Positions 21,191 to 33,193 of a stretch of DNA of 64,000 nt are shown in pieces (the stretch's first letter is position 1; each line of letters opens with the position of its first letter). A program made the position numbers and the translations under genes. Source of the stretch: Stomoxys calcitrans (taxonomy: Eukaryota; Arthropoda; Insecta; Diptera; Muscidae); the NCBI RefSeq assembly GCF_963082655.1, contig NC_081555.1, positions 185,897,424 through 185,961,423 of the forward strand, given 5' to 3'. The notes below the pieces were generated by a model. The model had not been told where the DNA came from. It did not search any database and saw only the letters and a program-made list of their open reading frames with translations.

Positions 21191-24100
21191 TCTTGAGTTT
21201 TGATACATGGTTTCTTCGGAGTAACTTCTTAGAATTGTTTGAAGTCCCCTTTTTGCTATACGATTTTTTGAGCAAAAATACTTTATACCAATATTTCGAG
21301 GTTACTTTACCCCTTCCTATGTTGGAGCGTATACAATTTTAGCGAGTTGGATTTAGGAAATCCTAGTGTTTGAAGAAGTTTAACGAAATCCTCTCCATTA
21401 TGGTCATTGTTATTCTAAGGTCACATTGAAGCTTGTTGATCTGTCCAGATTCACTAAGCGTTTTGTGTGACAGTGATCCGCCTACTGTATATACCTGTGA
21501 TACGATCCTCATTTGTGTTATAGCCTTATCTATTGAAGAACATTTTCCACGAATGACAAATTCCTAGTTACGAAAGCGATTTTGAAGAAATAAAAAATGC
21601 TCATTTTGATCAGAGATGGAAATCAAATGAGCTACGGCAAAGTAATCATCGTAAAATGTATAGTAGAGGAACACATTGATATCTGATCGATATCTGTGGA
21701 TTGAGCCCTTACTTGGATAACCACCACCAACAAACTTTGGACGATTGTGCGGGTAATAAGAATGCCATGCATTTCTGAGGAATTACGTCACAAATGTGTG
21801 TTAATTAATTTTTCTACTCCGTTTTTCTTCTTCTTCTTCTTTCGTTTCTAAGAAATCAATGACAAACCCTACCTACAACATCCAATCGGGGTGAAGATCA
21901 GTGAAGCAATCGCACTGACGTTTGACACTTTTGCCGTTGAAAAGGGTTTTTTTCCATGGGCTTGGTTGGGTATGTTACAGCGTGTTACTTAGTGGGGGCA
22001 GGGGCACCGATACCTGCAATGATAAGTGCGCCCTGTACGAGTATCTCGATTTGTTTTTACATTTCAAGTTGTCAGAGCAAACCAATCTGCATGTTGCCTA
22101 AAGTCCAAAGAGAAGATAGATGATCATTGTTTACCATGTGTCAACCTCTGGCATTGTTTGTTTGCTTGGATGACCGTATCCCAATTCTCACTAGTCCATA
22201 CAAACTCAGACACACACACACACACACTTACATGGAAATCCATACCATCTATCCAACGAAAGAGTGTCATTTCAACTTTATGTCAATATGGCTTCGAAGG
22301 GTAATATTTCTTGGTTCGCTTCCTTCCTATTGCCGATTCTTTTGTGGACTTCTCAGCGGAAAACATGCAAAGGTCAGCACCATAATAAGTTTATTCCAAT
22401 TCATACTCACTCGCTCATCATCACAGTCATCATCGTCACACAATGGACACAGAGGAATGTGGATAAAGAGCCCCCCCCCTCAAAAAAAGACGAATATATA
22501 TGGACGGAAACAATCCCTTATGTGTCTGTCGCCGTCGACGGCTATGGGGATGTATCGATGTGTGACAGACGACGATACTATTATTGGCCGGTGAGATTTG
22601 TATCGGGAGATTTGCTTTCTGCTGCTTTCAGATGGCTGGATGGATGTCGATGTCCTTTTGTAGATTAACGAACGCCAACAGTTCATGTCAGACACTTAGA
22701 GTGTGTGTGTGTATGAATGTTTCTCGGTGTATCTAGCCGTGCGAGCGTTTGTGAAGTGTTTGTTGGATATCTGTGGCCGAACAGGACTCGTCCCCTTTGG
22801 TAATTATTGTTATTGTTGTTAGCTTGTTGTTGTTTTTGGGTGTGACAGTAATGCTAACGCCTGCAATAAAATAACCTATTGAAATGTCAGAAAATGCCAA
22901 CCCTACGATTAATCTTCGACTGGACTATCAGCATTGACATCAATTCGAATGCTAACGAAAATTCAATATCACCACACATGCACTTCGAAGGCGCTTTATT
23001 ACAGTGAAAAATCATTCGTCCAACTTTGACGCAGTCCAAGTCCATAAATTAGCCTCGCCGTCCTCATCGCCTTTATAATCATTATCAACTGCTGCTCCCG
23101 CATTTGACCAGTGCAGCCCAAGTGTAATCTCCTGAAAGCATTTGTACAAGTGTTGTGGATTCCAAGCAAATCCTATCGCAGAGAGAGCAGCAAGCAGCAA
23201 CATCCTCATCCTCAGGCAAGTCCTTCAAGTGGCAGACTGTCTGTGGCTCCTCCGCAGCAAATGTGTACGTAGCAGCAACAAGACAAGCACATAGTTTAAG
23301 TAGTTGTACCACAACTTCATTGGACATGTTCTTGCCCAGGCTCAACAAGAAATTATGGGATATTTGTTCATTAAATAGGAGAGTAGGTTGCAGAGAGGGC
23401 CGCACCGCAAATGTACAATTTAGGTTCATTCCCGGATATATGCCATATGGTGGTTGCCGGTTTCGCCACAAGTGCGGGCGGACGGGGCGATTACAAAGTT
23501 TGCAATGATACACAAAGCCGTAAGATTTTGAGAGTTGATTGCTTGCGAGAACACAGCAAACAATAATGCCAAACAATCTCCAATGCGGCTGAAGGATATA
23601 TTTGTCCTTGCTGGCTGCGGTTGGCTGTCGGGGCAAAAGGCTTACTTTTAATTGAAGTTTTAAGGTGATTTATGTTCAACAAAGTAGAACGGAAATTGGT
23701 AGCCTACTCCACATTTGGATACACATTGCATTGTGGGTGAGAATCAATTTCCATATGCTACTTGGACTTTTACTAAAAACTATTGGATGGCAAATGAATG
23801 GAGAAATTATGAAATTAATCCTATGTGGAAATTAGGACAATGTTCTTGTTAAAGTGGCCCATTGGGATGATAATGGGAAATTAGTTTTAAATTCTCCGCT
23901 TAAGGAAATCCATTTTTCTTGCGTAGAGCAGTCCCGAATGAGTCATAAAATGAAATGAGTTGTTTACTTGGTCATATACAGCAAATTACTAGGCTGGACT
24001 TTATCGTCCTTTTTTTCAATAAACCACATTCTCTCCACTTTAGATAAAGCAAAATAACATCAATTCAAGGTTCTCAATAGGAGCACAAGCTTCTTAACGC

Positions 24101-24436
24101 AGCTCACGTATTGTTTCAGCAAGCTTTTTAGAACCTTAAATATTTGAAAACATTCATATATCCAAAACATCACAAAATCTTATTGAGCTTGTTACGGAGT
24201 AAACCCAGGCGGCATAAGTATTAGATTCTACGGGAATTAAATGTTGGCAAAGTTTTCTGTAGAAATTAAGTTCTCACAAGACAATCTATGGATCACTTAA
24301 TTTTCATGTAGGAAAAATATTTGCAAAGAAGTATAAATTTTGCCAAAAGTGCATAGAAATGAAATCTAGACAAAATGTGTGTTTTGTAAAATTCTTTCGT
24401 AGAACAAGAGATGACCAACCTTTCCATATTGTCAGG
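21191..24436. other. Spacer; AC and GT microsatellites; unassigned frames
   Basis: (AC)n lies at 22208-22227, a (TTC)n run near 21823-21840 and a short (GT)n near 22699-22711. A 183-codon frame (23085-23636, -) and an overlapping 117-codon frame on the other strand have no family motif, and I do not call them. The stretch is less AT-rich than average and seems free of repeats, so it may be old single-copy DNA. Confidence 0.55.
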
Positions 24437-24763
24437 CACTTTTATACTCTACACCACCCCTGTGATACATGGTATTATAAGTATGTGCGTTTGTACGTTT
24501 GTTTGCAACGCTAAGAAGGAGAAGAGTAATACCCATTGATAAGTATACCGATCGACTCAGAATCACTTTCGATTTAGCCATGTCCGTCTGTGAGTCCATG
24601 TATTCTTGTAATCAAAGTGCAGGTCGTATTAGTTGTCCAATCATCACGAAATTTTGCACATATTACTTTTTTGGCCCAAGAACGAACGCTATTTGGTAAA
24701 AATCGGTTCAGATTTAGATATAGCTCCCATATGTATCGCCCGAATTGCACTTAAAATCCGTTT
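24437..24763 (+). repeat. Dispersed repeat class C, 5' fragment
   Basis: 'tatactctacaccacccctg', 'cccattgataagtataccga', 'gccatgtccgtctgtgagtc' and 'agatttagatatagctccca' match the first third of the class C copy at 5756. The rest is truncated. Confidence 0.8.
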
Positions 24764-25599
24764 TTTTTTTTATTGTAGCTATTGGGTGCAGGAACTGACA
24801 CATCGGCGGTGACATTTGGTCATAAAGTCAGAGCTGAATTTAACACTGATTGCCAACGCAGCGCAAATATCTTTTGGAAGTTGCCGAACGCTAGACAACG
24901 GCAACGGCTCTTACTACTGCTCCGTGTGCTCAGGTTCGCATTAACGACAAAAAATACCCAAGAATAGAGCCGCCTAAGAAAAATTCTAGCTCGAGTTAGG
25001 AAAGAGGTATCGTAATGAAATTTGGATTGGCGTAAAGTAGACGACTTAAACGAGTTACAACAATACTTTCTGGTTTCTCAAAAGTCGGCAATTTTGTATA
25101 TCCTTAAAATCAAACGAAAAATTTTCTCAATTCTCCAACTTATGAGTAAGATTTTTAGAATACGTTTTAATGTCTTGTTGCATTTTCTATAACAAATAAA
25201 TTTATGGCAATAATCCTACTTCTTTTAACAGCAGATTCAATTTTATGCCAAAATCATTAAATCCAGCTTTCCTCAAATGGTAGTGGTTTCTAAATGGTCA
25301 TAAAATATTAAGAAAACGATTTTTTGTTGTTGGGGCTTAGGAAATAGAAATGTGTTTTTTTTTCAAAAATTTTTCAAATAAAAATATTTGAAAAAATTGC
25401 AACGTTAATAAAAATTCTGTTTATAGTTTGGAGCAAACGAATATTTTTTCGCCTATAAAGCACCAAAAGTTCTGTAAATTTGTGCACAATGGTCTGTGTC
25501 ATAGCTAAAGTTCATATTTTCGTCCGTAGAGGAGTCACTAATATATTTTGCGATTGGACTCTTCCGCCAGAATGTATCCACCACTATGGGATGGGGGCA
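24764..25599. other. Spacer; piece shared with 63.25 kb
   Basis: 'gctccgtgtgctcaggttcg' near 24917 echoes the tRNA-like block at 30528-30546. From about 24990 the text 'gagttaggaaagaggtatcg..ggattggcgtaaagtagacga' resembles 63256-63310 ('gggttaggaaagtggtttct..ggaatggcgtaaattggacga'), which marks a weakly conserved dispersed repeat. No gene. Confidence 0.45.
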
Positions 25600-25815
<216 letters not shown>

Positions 25816-26112
25816 TCTCAGAACGGCAGTATGACTGCTGAAAAGTCTGTTATTTGCTGAAAAAGACTGGTGCTTAGTTTATAATGGGGTGGTTGCAAGG
25901 AGAGTAAACTAGAAGAGAAGTTTTTTTTTTTAATTTTTTGATCGTAACAAGAAAAAAAATATCTAAAATAATCAAAACAAGGTAGTATCAAGCAAAAATA
26001 AGTAAAGACCATAAATAAATAAAAAATGGATAACAAGTTTAGCACCCAAATTACGACGACATCGGACAATAAATGCGCCTTTTGTAGGCCCAAAGCCTCA
26101 AATCGAGAGATC
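25816..26112. other. Spacer with a class A scrap
   Basis: No gene. 'gagatcggtctatatggcag' at about 26106 is a reverse-oriented class A fragment next to the Helitron tail. Confidence 0.5.
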
Positions 26113-26134
26113 GGTCTATATGGCAGCTATAGAC

Positions 26135-26551
26135 CCCTTTTCCCAAAATACACCACAACAACAACCATCGCAATATAGGGCTCAAATAAAGGTATTTGGT
26201 ATTCCCCAAAACACTCCTCATGCCAATATGTGGCTCAAATGAAAGGTCTGGGGGACCACCTCACCCCGAAAACACCCCTAAATCAGACATCTTGAGAATA
26301 TCGGCAGAAATAAAGCCTTTTAAAAATTGAGTACACCTTACATCCAAACTTAAATTCGTTGACCAATAAAGATCACATGTGATTCAGATAAATGCACTTA
26401 TATTGTTAAATTGTTATTCAAGCGATATACTATTTTCGTAGCATGTTATTTCACTAAAAATTCTTTGGTTGTCGAAATTAAATATTCCAAGGAAAATTTT
26501 GTTCCATATAAAGCAAAAGTAGCAGCAGCGGAGCGGGATCGGATCAGCTAG
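26135..26551 (+). mobile_element. Helitron 3' end, truncated
   Basis: Two 'caatatagggctcaaataaa'-type units are followed by the same 400-bp 3' end as the complete element at 41678-43820: 'tcttgagaatat', 'acttatattgtta', 'gcgatatactattttcgt', 'ttccatataaag', then 'gcggagcgggatcggatcag' and the terminal CTAG at 26548-26551, followed by T. No rep/helicase sequence is present. Confidence 0.85.
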
Positions 26552-26628
26552 TATATTTTAAATTAAGGGTTATGATACGAGAAATTTGTATGAAATTGGT
26601 ATTAAAACGCATAAGAATTTTCCTTATG

Positions 26629-26684
26629 GATTTGAATCCAGGCGCTCGGCGTCATAGGCGGACATGCTAATCTCTATGTCCGAA
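26629..26684 (-). repeat. SINE tRNA-like head
   Basis: On the minus strand 'gcatgtccgcctatgacgcc' then 'gagcgcctggattcaaatcc' is the tRNA-like head of the muscid SINE with a near-consensus B box. The body is missing. Confidence 0.75.
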
Positions 26685-26702
26685 TGATGGCCATTGTTAT
26701 AT

Positions 26703-26831
26703 CGACATAAAATGTCAGGACCATCAAGAATGCATATAATTTATGCGGTCGCAGATCCAAATTTCGATGTGTCACAAACGAAATGACTAGATTAGTATAC
26801 CTAATCCTATGGTGAAGGGTGTAAAAATAAA
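26703..26831 (-). repeat. Class A 5'-end fragment, reverse orientation
   Basis: The minus strand reads 'cacccttcaccataggatta', 'ctagtcatttcgtttgtgac', then 'ttcttgatggtcctgacatt'. These are the class A start landmarks in order. Confidence 0.75.
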
Positions 26832-26916
26832 ATTTTCATAACAGTTTGGCTTTTAAGCAATCCCACTAGAAGGGTCTAGATAGGGCCACACTCATTAATT
26901 TTTTTTTTCACAACAC

Positions 26917-27556
26917 CAAAAATGTTTGCTAAAACATCAGATTTTGTCAGCTGAAAATGGGAAAGCAGATATTTCTGCTGTTTCAGCAAACATAGGGCTG
27001 CTGTAGTAGCAAGCATTTCGGTCACCTAAATCAGCAAAGAAAATCTGTTGTTCTAGGCACAAAAAGCTAGCTGGAAAAAAATGTTATGCTATTTTTATGT
27101 TTGCCTGTTGCCGATTTGATTAATTTAGCCATTTTTTTTAATTATTTTGGAAGAGAATATTTTAATTTGTGGAATATTACTGTAAAGAAGCTACCTGATG
27201 TATCCATTGGTATACATTTCGAAATGTGACTGAGCTTGCTCGCATTTTTTGTTATTGCTCTACAAATGTGTGCATGACTGGCGTGGTCTTTTGTATATAA
27301 ATTTAAAGAAAAAAAAAATTTATAGAAAGTATACATTCAGTGGTGATTATAAACACCCTCTGAGATAACATTTACATTCGCATTTTATTTGTTCTTCCAA
27401 CATGCTCTTCATACAAATTAGGAGCAGTTATTTCCAGCAAACCAGAGAATTTTCAGCAGTCAGCCTGCTGCTCTGAAATGACAGAGCTACTGCTATAATA
27501 GCAGCAAAAATAATATTCAGCAGACAGTGTTTGCTATTTTCAGCAAACTTTTTTCG
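26917..27556. mobile_element. MITE-like element with GCTG/CAGC-rich ends, copy 1
   Basis: The left end has 'aatgtttgctaaaacatcag', 'tttctgctgtttcagcaaac' and 'gggctgctgtag'. The right end has 'cagcctgctgctctgaaatg', 'aatattcagcagacagtgtt' and 'tgctattttcagcaaactt'. The ends are loosely inverted. The centre ('taaagaagctacctgat', 'ttggtatacatttcgaaatg', 'agtatacattcagtggtgat') is shared with a second copy at 62605-63212. About 640 bp; no transposase. Confidence 0.7.
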
Positions 27557-28929
27557 ATGAGTGCAGTATATGATGTATATAATTTCCATCGTAGACTGAT
27601 CTCGTCAAGATTCATATAATACTCTTATCGATTTTAATAAATTTTGGAACAAAGTTTTTTTTACATTTCGACTTTTTAGTTAAACGAAATACTTTGATCG
27701 TTTATGTAATATCGAGGGGATTTTTAAAGACATAAATTATCCAAAACAAAAAATATAAACCAATAGCTGTCTTTATGGGGTTTGTGCTTTAAAAGCGAAA
27801 ATATAAAAAAATGGTTTCAACAATGTCAGCATATTAGGTAGCATTATTTATTTATGGCCACACTAAGACAATAAATTTTAATCGATATTTCTTCTTCTGC
27901 TGAAGAGGAAGAAAGAGATTCAAAGAGAACACACAAAAACAATAAAAACGGTTACTTCATTGTAATAAAACGAAATCGGATGCCAAACATTCGGCGATAA
28001 TCTTTTCAAAAGTGAAAATAAGACATCCTTGATACAACGAGCCAACAATGCAGCGGCAAAGCCCCCAAACATAATGAAACGAAGCGGACAATGTTGGCTG
28101 TACAGCGCCAATGCCGTAGACGAAATCATTGTATCTCCTAAATTATGACAAGCAAAACAGCCGTACCTCAACCACAATGATGAAGACAACAATTTGCTTG
28201 TGAAATCTGCCAATGTTTTGGCGTTTTGGTAATGATGGGTTGATGCAATTCATCCACGGGTTGTGTTGGTTCACAATTTAATTGCTCAAAAAAAAAAAAA
28301 AAAAAAATAAATAAATGGAAGATTGTCTCAGTCATCATTGGTACATGGAACATCTCAACTTCCAAATGTCGATGGCCTATCGTTCAATCAATGTAACATG
28401 GGGCCCCATCCCAGCAGTATGCGTGGGATGCTTCCAGCTACGTGAGTGAGCTTTTAAAAGCCATGAACAATATGTTATTTCCACAAACTAAGAATACAAT
28501 TTTTGTTTTAATGTAAGGAATTTGGTAACTGACCTAAAGGTTATTCCACATAACGACAAGGCCCGAGATTGTATTGAAAGTGCTAGTGATTTGTATCATT
28601 TAATTAAAAATTTGTGTCCCTTTTGTCTCCACAACCAGGTGATTGAATATCTGTAGGGTAAATCGTCTTATTCGATTCCCATATTCCGAAAACATGGGGG
28701 AGGTGAGAACGGTCGGCAGTTTTTGGTAAATACAAGCCTTGATATATCATATGTGTATGATTCGTATTAATATCGATCGATAAAAACGTAATCGACATGA
28801 TTGAAACGGCGTACTTAATAAAACAGATTTGGATAGAAATGCTAAACTAAAAAGTTATGTTAAACAGTTCAAGACAGTAGATGTGATATGCCTAAAACTT
28901 TTTTAATTTAATTTTAAACAATTAAAATC
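27557..28929. other. Spacer; A-run at 28288
   Basis: No gene was recognised. A run of about 20 A at 28288-28307 is followed by 'taaataaatgg'. Confidence 0.55.
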
Positions 28930-29470
28930 GGTAGGGCCGATGGCAATTTCTTTGAATGACTTTTTTTTCAAATATATAAGAGCTACATCAAGTTATAGAC
29001 CCATATGGACCCTCTAGAAGCTCAAGAATTCTAATCGGGAGATCGGTTTATATGGCAGCTAGATCGGGTTAGAAAGGAACTGTACTATACTAGGGACAGT
29101 TCTTGGAAGTAATATCAAAGTTCCACGTGCATAATTTCTATGAAATCGGTTAGTACTTGCGCTTTCTGCAGGCTTAGGAAGTCAAATCTGAAGATCGGTT
29201 TATATGGCAGCTCTATCAGGTTATTGACCGATTTCGACCATACTTGGCACTGCTATTGGAAGTCATAATAAAACGCCACATGCATTTCAGCCAAATCAGT
29301 TAAGTATTGCACCTTCTAGAAGCTCAATAAGTCAAATTTAGGTGATCGGTTTATATGGCAGCTGAATCTGAATAACACTAATAATAAGAATTTGTGCAAA
29401 ATTTCAAACTTTACTCCTTCGAAAATTTGCGTGCTTTTGAAAGACGGAGGAACGGACGAACATATGTGAC
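28930..29470 (-). repeat. Dispersed repeat class A, reverse, partial
   Basis: Three 'gatcggtttatatggcagct' boxes (about 29041, 29194 and 29342) at roughly 150-bp spacing are the reverse complement of the class A unit core. Toward the 29.4 kb side 'actccttcgaaaatttgcgt' and 'gacggaggaacggac' are the class A 5' boxes. The terminal palindrome is eroded to 'ggtagggccga'. Confidence 0.8.
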
Positions 29471-29892
29471 TTTTAAAAAAATGTTTATCGCTTTGGAGGA
29501 TATTTCGTGAAAATTTGGTCTTCAGAAAGCATGCCGCTATTAAGACCACAGTAGAAATCAAAATTATTGTACGATTATTTCTTTCAAGATTATTAATTTA
29601 AAAGCACAAAACGTGCTGATTTCATTCAATGGGACATTCCCCTATTATATACGATGAAATTTTGACAAAATAATTATTTCACCAATATTGACTTTGACTT
29701 CATAGTGAAATGCCAACAAACTGTGCTCTCCTGAAGAGAACATTTTATTAAAATTTTGTTTTTAGAGAAAATTTGATTAAGATTCTTTTTTGAGTTTTTG
29801 TCTTTTCATTGAATTTTTTTTTTTGAGACAATTGAAAAATTCCCTAAAAGGTTTAATTAACATTAAAGAAAATTTGATTGTTTCATAGTCCT

Positions 29893-30165
29893 TAGAAGAC
29901 GGTGGAGTCCCTGCACGAGGCTGTGCATAAAATAGAATAATACTTAGTTGTCAAAACGTTCACACAGGTGGTATGCATTGACAACGAGGGGGCTTTTAAG
30001 CATGTGCGGACACACTGATGCAATCCTCAGACCAGAATCGGGTGGACCCGGTCCTTAGAGATGGAATAAACCATATGCTAAAGATTAGGTGTGTGTCTCA
30101 TCACATGCCACAGGGGGGCATTTTATCGCTACTCCTATGGGTAGTCAAATTGCAATCTGCCAACT
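29893..30165 (+). pseudogene. LINE reverse transcriptase fragment
   Basis: Reading across frames gives VESLHEAVHKIE, then TQVVCIDNEGAFKHVRTH (usual FLDIEGAFNNV), then MLKIRCVS and MPQGGILSLLLW (usual RGTPQGGVLSPLLW). This is the central RT of the same LOA/I-like type as the element at 1-3690, broken by frameshifts and without flanking domains. Confidence 0.75.
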
Positions 30166-30429
30166 GACATCTCTATCGTAAAGCTTGACTTCTTGACTTC
30201 TCTTAAAAAATAAAATGAGAGGTCAACATTTTTCGACACCTGAAGAAACAGTTGATGCATTCAGAATGCAAGTTGGGAGATACTTCATTCAGAGTGGCAA
30301 AGGTGCTTCGATAATTTGGGGAATATTTGAAAAACAATAAAGCGATTTTCGATGATTTATATTTGTTTTTGCGTTCTCTAATCCCGAAAGATAAAAAGCA
30401 ACCCACGTATTCGCGCGCAGTTTCGTGGT

Positions 30430-30690
30430 GTTTTAGGTTTATGAGGTTGAACTTTGTGTTTCTGTGTAATGGCACATTTTTTGTCTACAATACATAATTA
30501 CACTGATTCTATGGTAGCACACTGTTGCTCCGTGTGCACAGGTTCGAATCCCGCCAAGCCTTGCCGAAATTTTTTAATTCAAGTTTTTTTGCCTGTTAGG
30601 GCGAATATCATTAAACTTTCCATTTTTTTTTTGTTTCTCCTTTGAGACGAGCTCAATGATCGGAGATCTCCTTTGCAATAATCGGACATA
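30430..30690 (+). repeat. Class E repeat with a tRNA-like B box
   Basis: 'caggttcgaatcccgccaag' contains a perfect RNA polymerase III B box (ggttcgaatcc, 30541-30551), preceded by a D-arm-like 'atggtagcacac'. I cannot fold a complete cloverleaf. Its reverse strand matches 8725-8870, and the following 'gcctgttagggcgaatatca' to 'gagacgagctcaatgatc' matches 9315-9420 and 49020-49100 in reverse. It is a SINE-like dispersed repeat, not a tRNA gene. Confidence 0.6.
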
Positions 30691-31118
30691 TTTTTTGATG
30701 TTTGTTTAAGTCCTTTCCCCGACGGCTGGACGTAAACGTACAGTGGCCACTAAGAGCATGTAGTCACGATCAATGTCGGCTCCTCGTCTAGTTTTTTCAT
30801 CCATTAGTCGATGGTGAATCCCCAAATATATTGTAGTATATTTTTATGGGGGAATTTTGTGTCTCCAATAAAGAGCCGGTTTTTTGCACAGAAATCAACC
30901 AATTCACCATTATCATTCCTGGTATCGCCAAGTTCTTGCATTCCCATAAAAGATATTTTGCAGAATTTTGAATTTAATCTTGCCGTCACGATCCGATCAC
31001 ATGTATTATTGTGCGATAGAAAAGCTCGCTATGCTTTCGGCGACAGTAAAAGATCGACCACGTTAATACGGTGGATTTCATTGAAAAAATTAAGTGGTAG
31101 CCACATTAAAGATCTATA
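30691..31118 (-). pseudogene. LINE APE-type endonuclease fragment (RTE/CR1-like)
   Basis: The minus strand reads DRIVTARLNSKFCKISF, a deletion, then NDNGELVDFCAKNRLFIGDTKFPHKNI, then RRGADIDRDYMLLVATVRLRPAVGK. The usual motifs are ARF.SKF.K.S..Q.YAPT, NENGERL.DFC....LVIGGT.FPHKDI and RRGADV.SDHHLVVA. Residues expected from the catalytic SDHH are altered to RDYM, so it is dead. The endonuclease style differs from the LOA/I-like LINEs nearby, so a second LINE clade is present. Confidence 0.75.
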
Positions 31119-31475
31119 GTTCCGGATTTCGGCCATCGGGTGATCCAGATCGTGAGAAGACGAGGCTATATTAAAGGAAGTAAGAAGGAGGTCAGTATAT
31201 CAGAGTAATTTTATCGCCACTCCCATGAGTGACCACCATAAATGTTGTAAAATATTACGGATGCTAACTGGCGTGTGATTGAAACCCATCTGCTGCGCAG
31301 ACGATGTAATAATACTTCAAAATGATAGGGATATGAGTGAGCTACGTGGAAATGCCAAAAGGGCTTTGGGGATGGCATATGATTAGGCTAGATATAAGGT
31401 TGGTAGGTTGTACTTATGTCGAACTTTTACCACCAACTACAATACAATCACTTTCTTGTTCCGGCGGGTGAGAAG
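31119..31475 (+). pseudogene. LOA/I-like LINE pieces: tail fragment joined to RT fragment
   Basis: 31130-31170 reads SGDPDREKTRLY (the C-terminal tail found at 20.37 and 55.2 kb). It is followed at about 31200 by ILSPLP.VTTI (RT motif 'GGVLSPLLWVTTI') and then ICCADDVIILQNDRDMSELR..AKRALGMAYD.AR (usual AYADDVVILV..). The tail normally lies about 1.5 kb downstream of the RT, so the order is inverted by rearrangement or by two insertions. Both parts are broken. Confidence 0.7.
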
Positions 31476-31642
31476 GTTCCTGGAGTCCTTTTTTCATTTT
31501 CAAACTGAAATGATTCCTTGAAGGTCCATGGGAAGTGTACCCGACCCCAACTTAATTCCAATGAAATTTTATCTATAATCGCTTAAAAAAAGTAAAAGTA
31601 TGTTTAGTACGGGTCTGCTTGTACTGAAATTTTAAGAAATCT

Positions 31643-32412
31643 TTAATAAATGCACTGTCTGTTGGCTTGACTTCCGGGTAGAGTGGGAACCACATATGAT
31701 CCCTTTACCATATTCCGCACGCACATCATGGAAGACATGGCGTACATCATAATACGCGAATCTAATCGGAAAGGTAGGGAAGTGAATGCGGCATGGTATT
31801 TGGCAAATCCAACTAACACAAAGGAATGAAAACCAATTTTTTTGAAAGAGTTCGATGCATTTTTAGCTATTATTTTATATGCTGGACTCAATAAATCGAA
31901 TAATGAACCTCTTGAAGAGTTATGGGGACCAACGCGCTGTCCAATATATAAAGCTGCATTATTATTAGAAGTGCATAAAACAATGTCTTATATTTGACAA
32001 TGGAGAGCAGCAACTAATCAAAAGCAAAACTGCGGCTATTGGTGATATTTGGTAAATGTTGCAGTCTAACTTAACTGCATCATACACTCCGTATGATGCA
32101 GTGACCATTGATGAGCAGTAATTCCCATACAGAGGCCGCACTCCCTTCACACAATATATTCCATCGAAGCTTGTCAAGTACGGTGTAAAGATATGGTGGA
32201 TGTGCGACTCAAAATTATTTTATCCTGTCAAAGAAATGAATTAACCTGGGAAATTGGCTGACCAGGCAGGTCCAGGTGAATCAAGCGCAGAATGGTGTAT
32301 TTCAACTTTCGGAGAGATATTTGAATAGAGGGCTCACAACTTATGCCGAAAATGTTTTCACAACTTTGGATTTGGCCCGTACTTTGATCCGGAAGAAAAC
32401 TGCATATGTTGG
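31643..32412 (+). pseudogene. piggyBac-family transposase, interrupted
   Basis: Recognisable in order: IMEDMAYIIIRESNRKGREVN (read to 31790), EFDAFLAIILYAGLNKSNNE, EELWGPTRCPIYKA, a FDNGEQ box, DAVTIDEQ.FPYRGRTPFTQY, IPSKLVKYGVKIWWMCDSK, then QLSERYLNRGLTTYAENVFT and TLDLARTLIRKKTAYVG. The three conserved D positions of the piggyBac DDD core are visible in FDNGEQ, TIDEQ and MCDSK. There are at least three frameshifts or stops (for example VTIDEQ followed by a stop where L is usual). A reverse SINE cuts it at 32413, and the C-terminal Cys-rich domain is missing. The terminal repeats were not found. Confidence 0.88.
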
Positions 32413-32507
32413 AAATTTTGCCCATGAACATTCCACTCAGGAACAGGGGCAAACTTCTCACATATCAATGAGTGCAGTTGATTCAAGTTTAAGCTCAATG
32501 AAAAAAG
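32413..32507 (-). repeat. SINE 3' part inside the piggyBac pseudogene
   Basis: The minus strand reads 'cattgagcttaaacttgaat', 'gtgagaagtttgcccctgtt', 'tgttcatgggcaaaattt', the 3' body of the muscid SINE family. It directly follows the piggyBac frame. Confidence 0.8.
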
Positions 32508-33015
32508 ATGCAAAACGAAAGATTTTCTTACCCATATATCTTGCAAACCCTGTCGTATATATATTGGCATGCATACTTCTCTACATTTTCTGTAAACTAA
32601 AAGGAACCTCAACTGATTTCAAACCAGTTAGTTTTGCAAATTTGGGACCCGGAACAGACCGACCATATAGAATATAATTAATGTGTCTAATGCCGTACAT
32701 CATATGGATATTTTTCGGACGAGAACTTTGTATAACATTAACATTGCAAAACTTATAAAGCGGCAATATTGCAAAAATGGGGTTGTAAAATATCCGATGC
32801 GCGATTGACGCCATGTGCTATGTTATACATAGTTTATTTCTATCAAATAACTAATGTGTGCTAATGACGACTGTATGATCTGATATGAATCTTATTTAGT
32901 TTGTGGCTATGCACAAACCGACCAAACTGGAACGAAAACGGATGAAACTGTAGCTTCTCTGATCACAAAAATACCGGGAGATCGATTTTCATTTCAATAA
33001 ATTTTTAGACCTTTT
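32508..33015. other. Spacer, nothing recognised
   Basis: No gene or repeat that I can support. Confidence 0.5.
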
Positions 33016-33024
33016 TATATCATA

Positions 33025-33193
33025 CTTTGGGCGCCCCTGTAGCCGAGTTGGTAACGTGCTTGGATTACCAGTGCAGTGGTCCTGGGATCGATTCCCGCCA
33101 GAAGCCTTGGTCTGTCGCAACTGTGGTATCACAATGGACTTAAAATTGTCTAAGTGAGTCTGTAAAGGACTGCCATTCTTACCTAACCTAACC
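33025..33193 (+). repeat. tRNA-derived SINE, second type, with 9-bp target duplication
   Basis: A box 'tagccgagttgg' (33040-33051) and B box 'ggatcgattcc' (33085-33095) at tRNA-like spacing are followed by an unrelated body ('gaagccttggtctgtcgcaa', 'ggactgccattct') and a 3' tail of 'acctaacctaacc'. The 9-bp sequence tatatcata occurs at 33016-33024 and again at 33194-33202, flanking the element as a perfect target site duplication. It differs in body from the other SINE family in this window and looks young. Confidence 0.88.

Noticed and set aside
23085..23636. 183-codon minus frame, and a 65-codon frame with a signal-peptide-like start (23012-23209)
   Set aside because: Overlaps a 117-codon frame on the plus strand; no recognised domain; no splice or promoter evidence.
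30490..30560. Possible tRNA gene around the perfect B box
   Set aside because: I cannot fold a cloverleaf, and the block is repeated in a dispersed family.
33029..33100. Possible functional tRNA gene (A and B boxes)
   Set aside because: No acceptor stem pairing; it continues into an unrelated body, a 3' repeat tail and target duplications, so it is a SINE.
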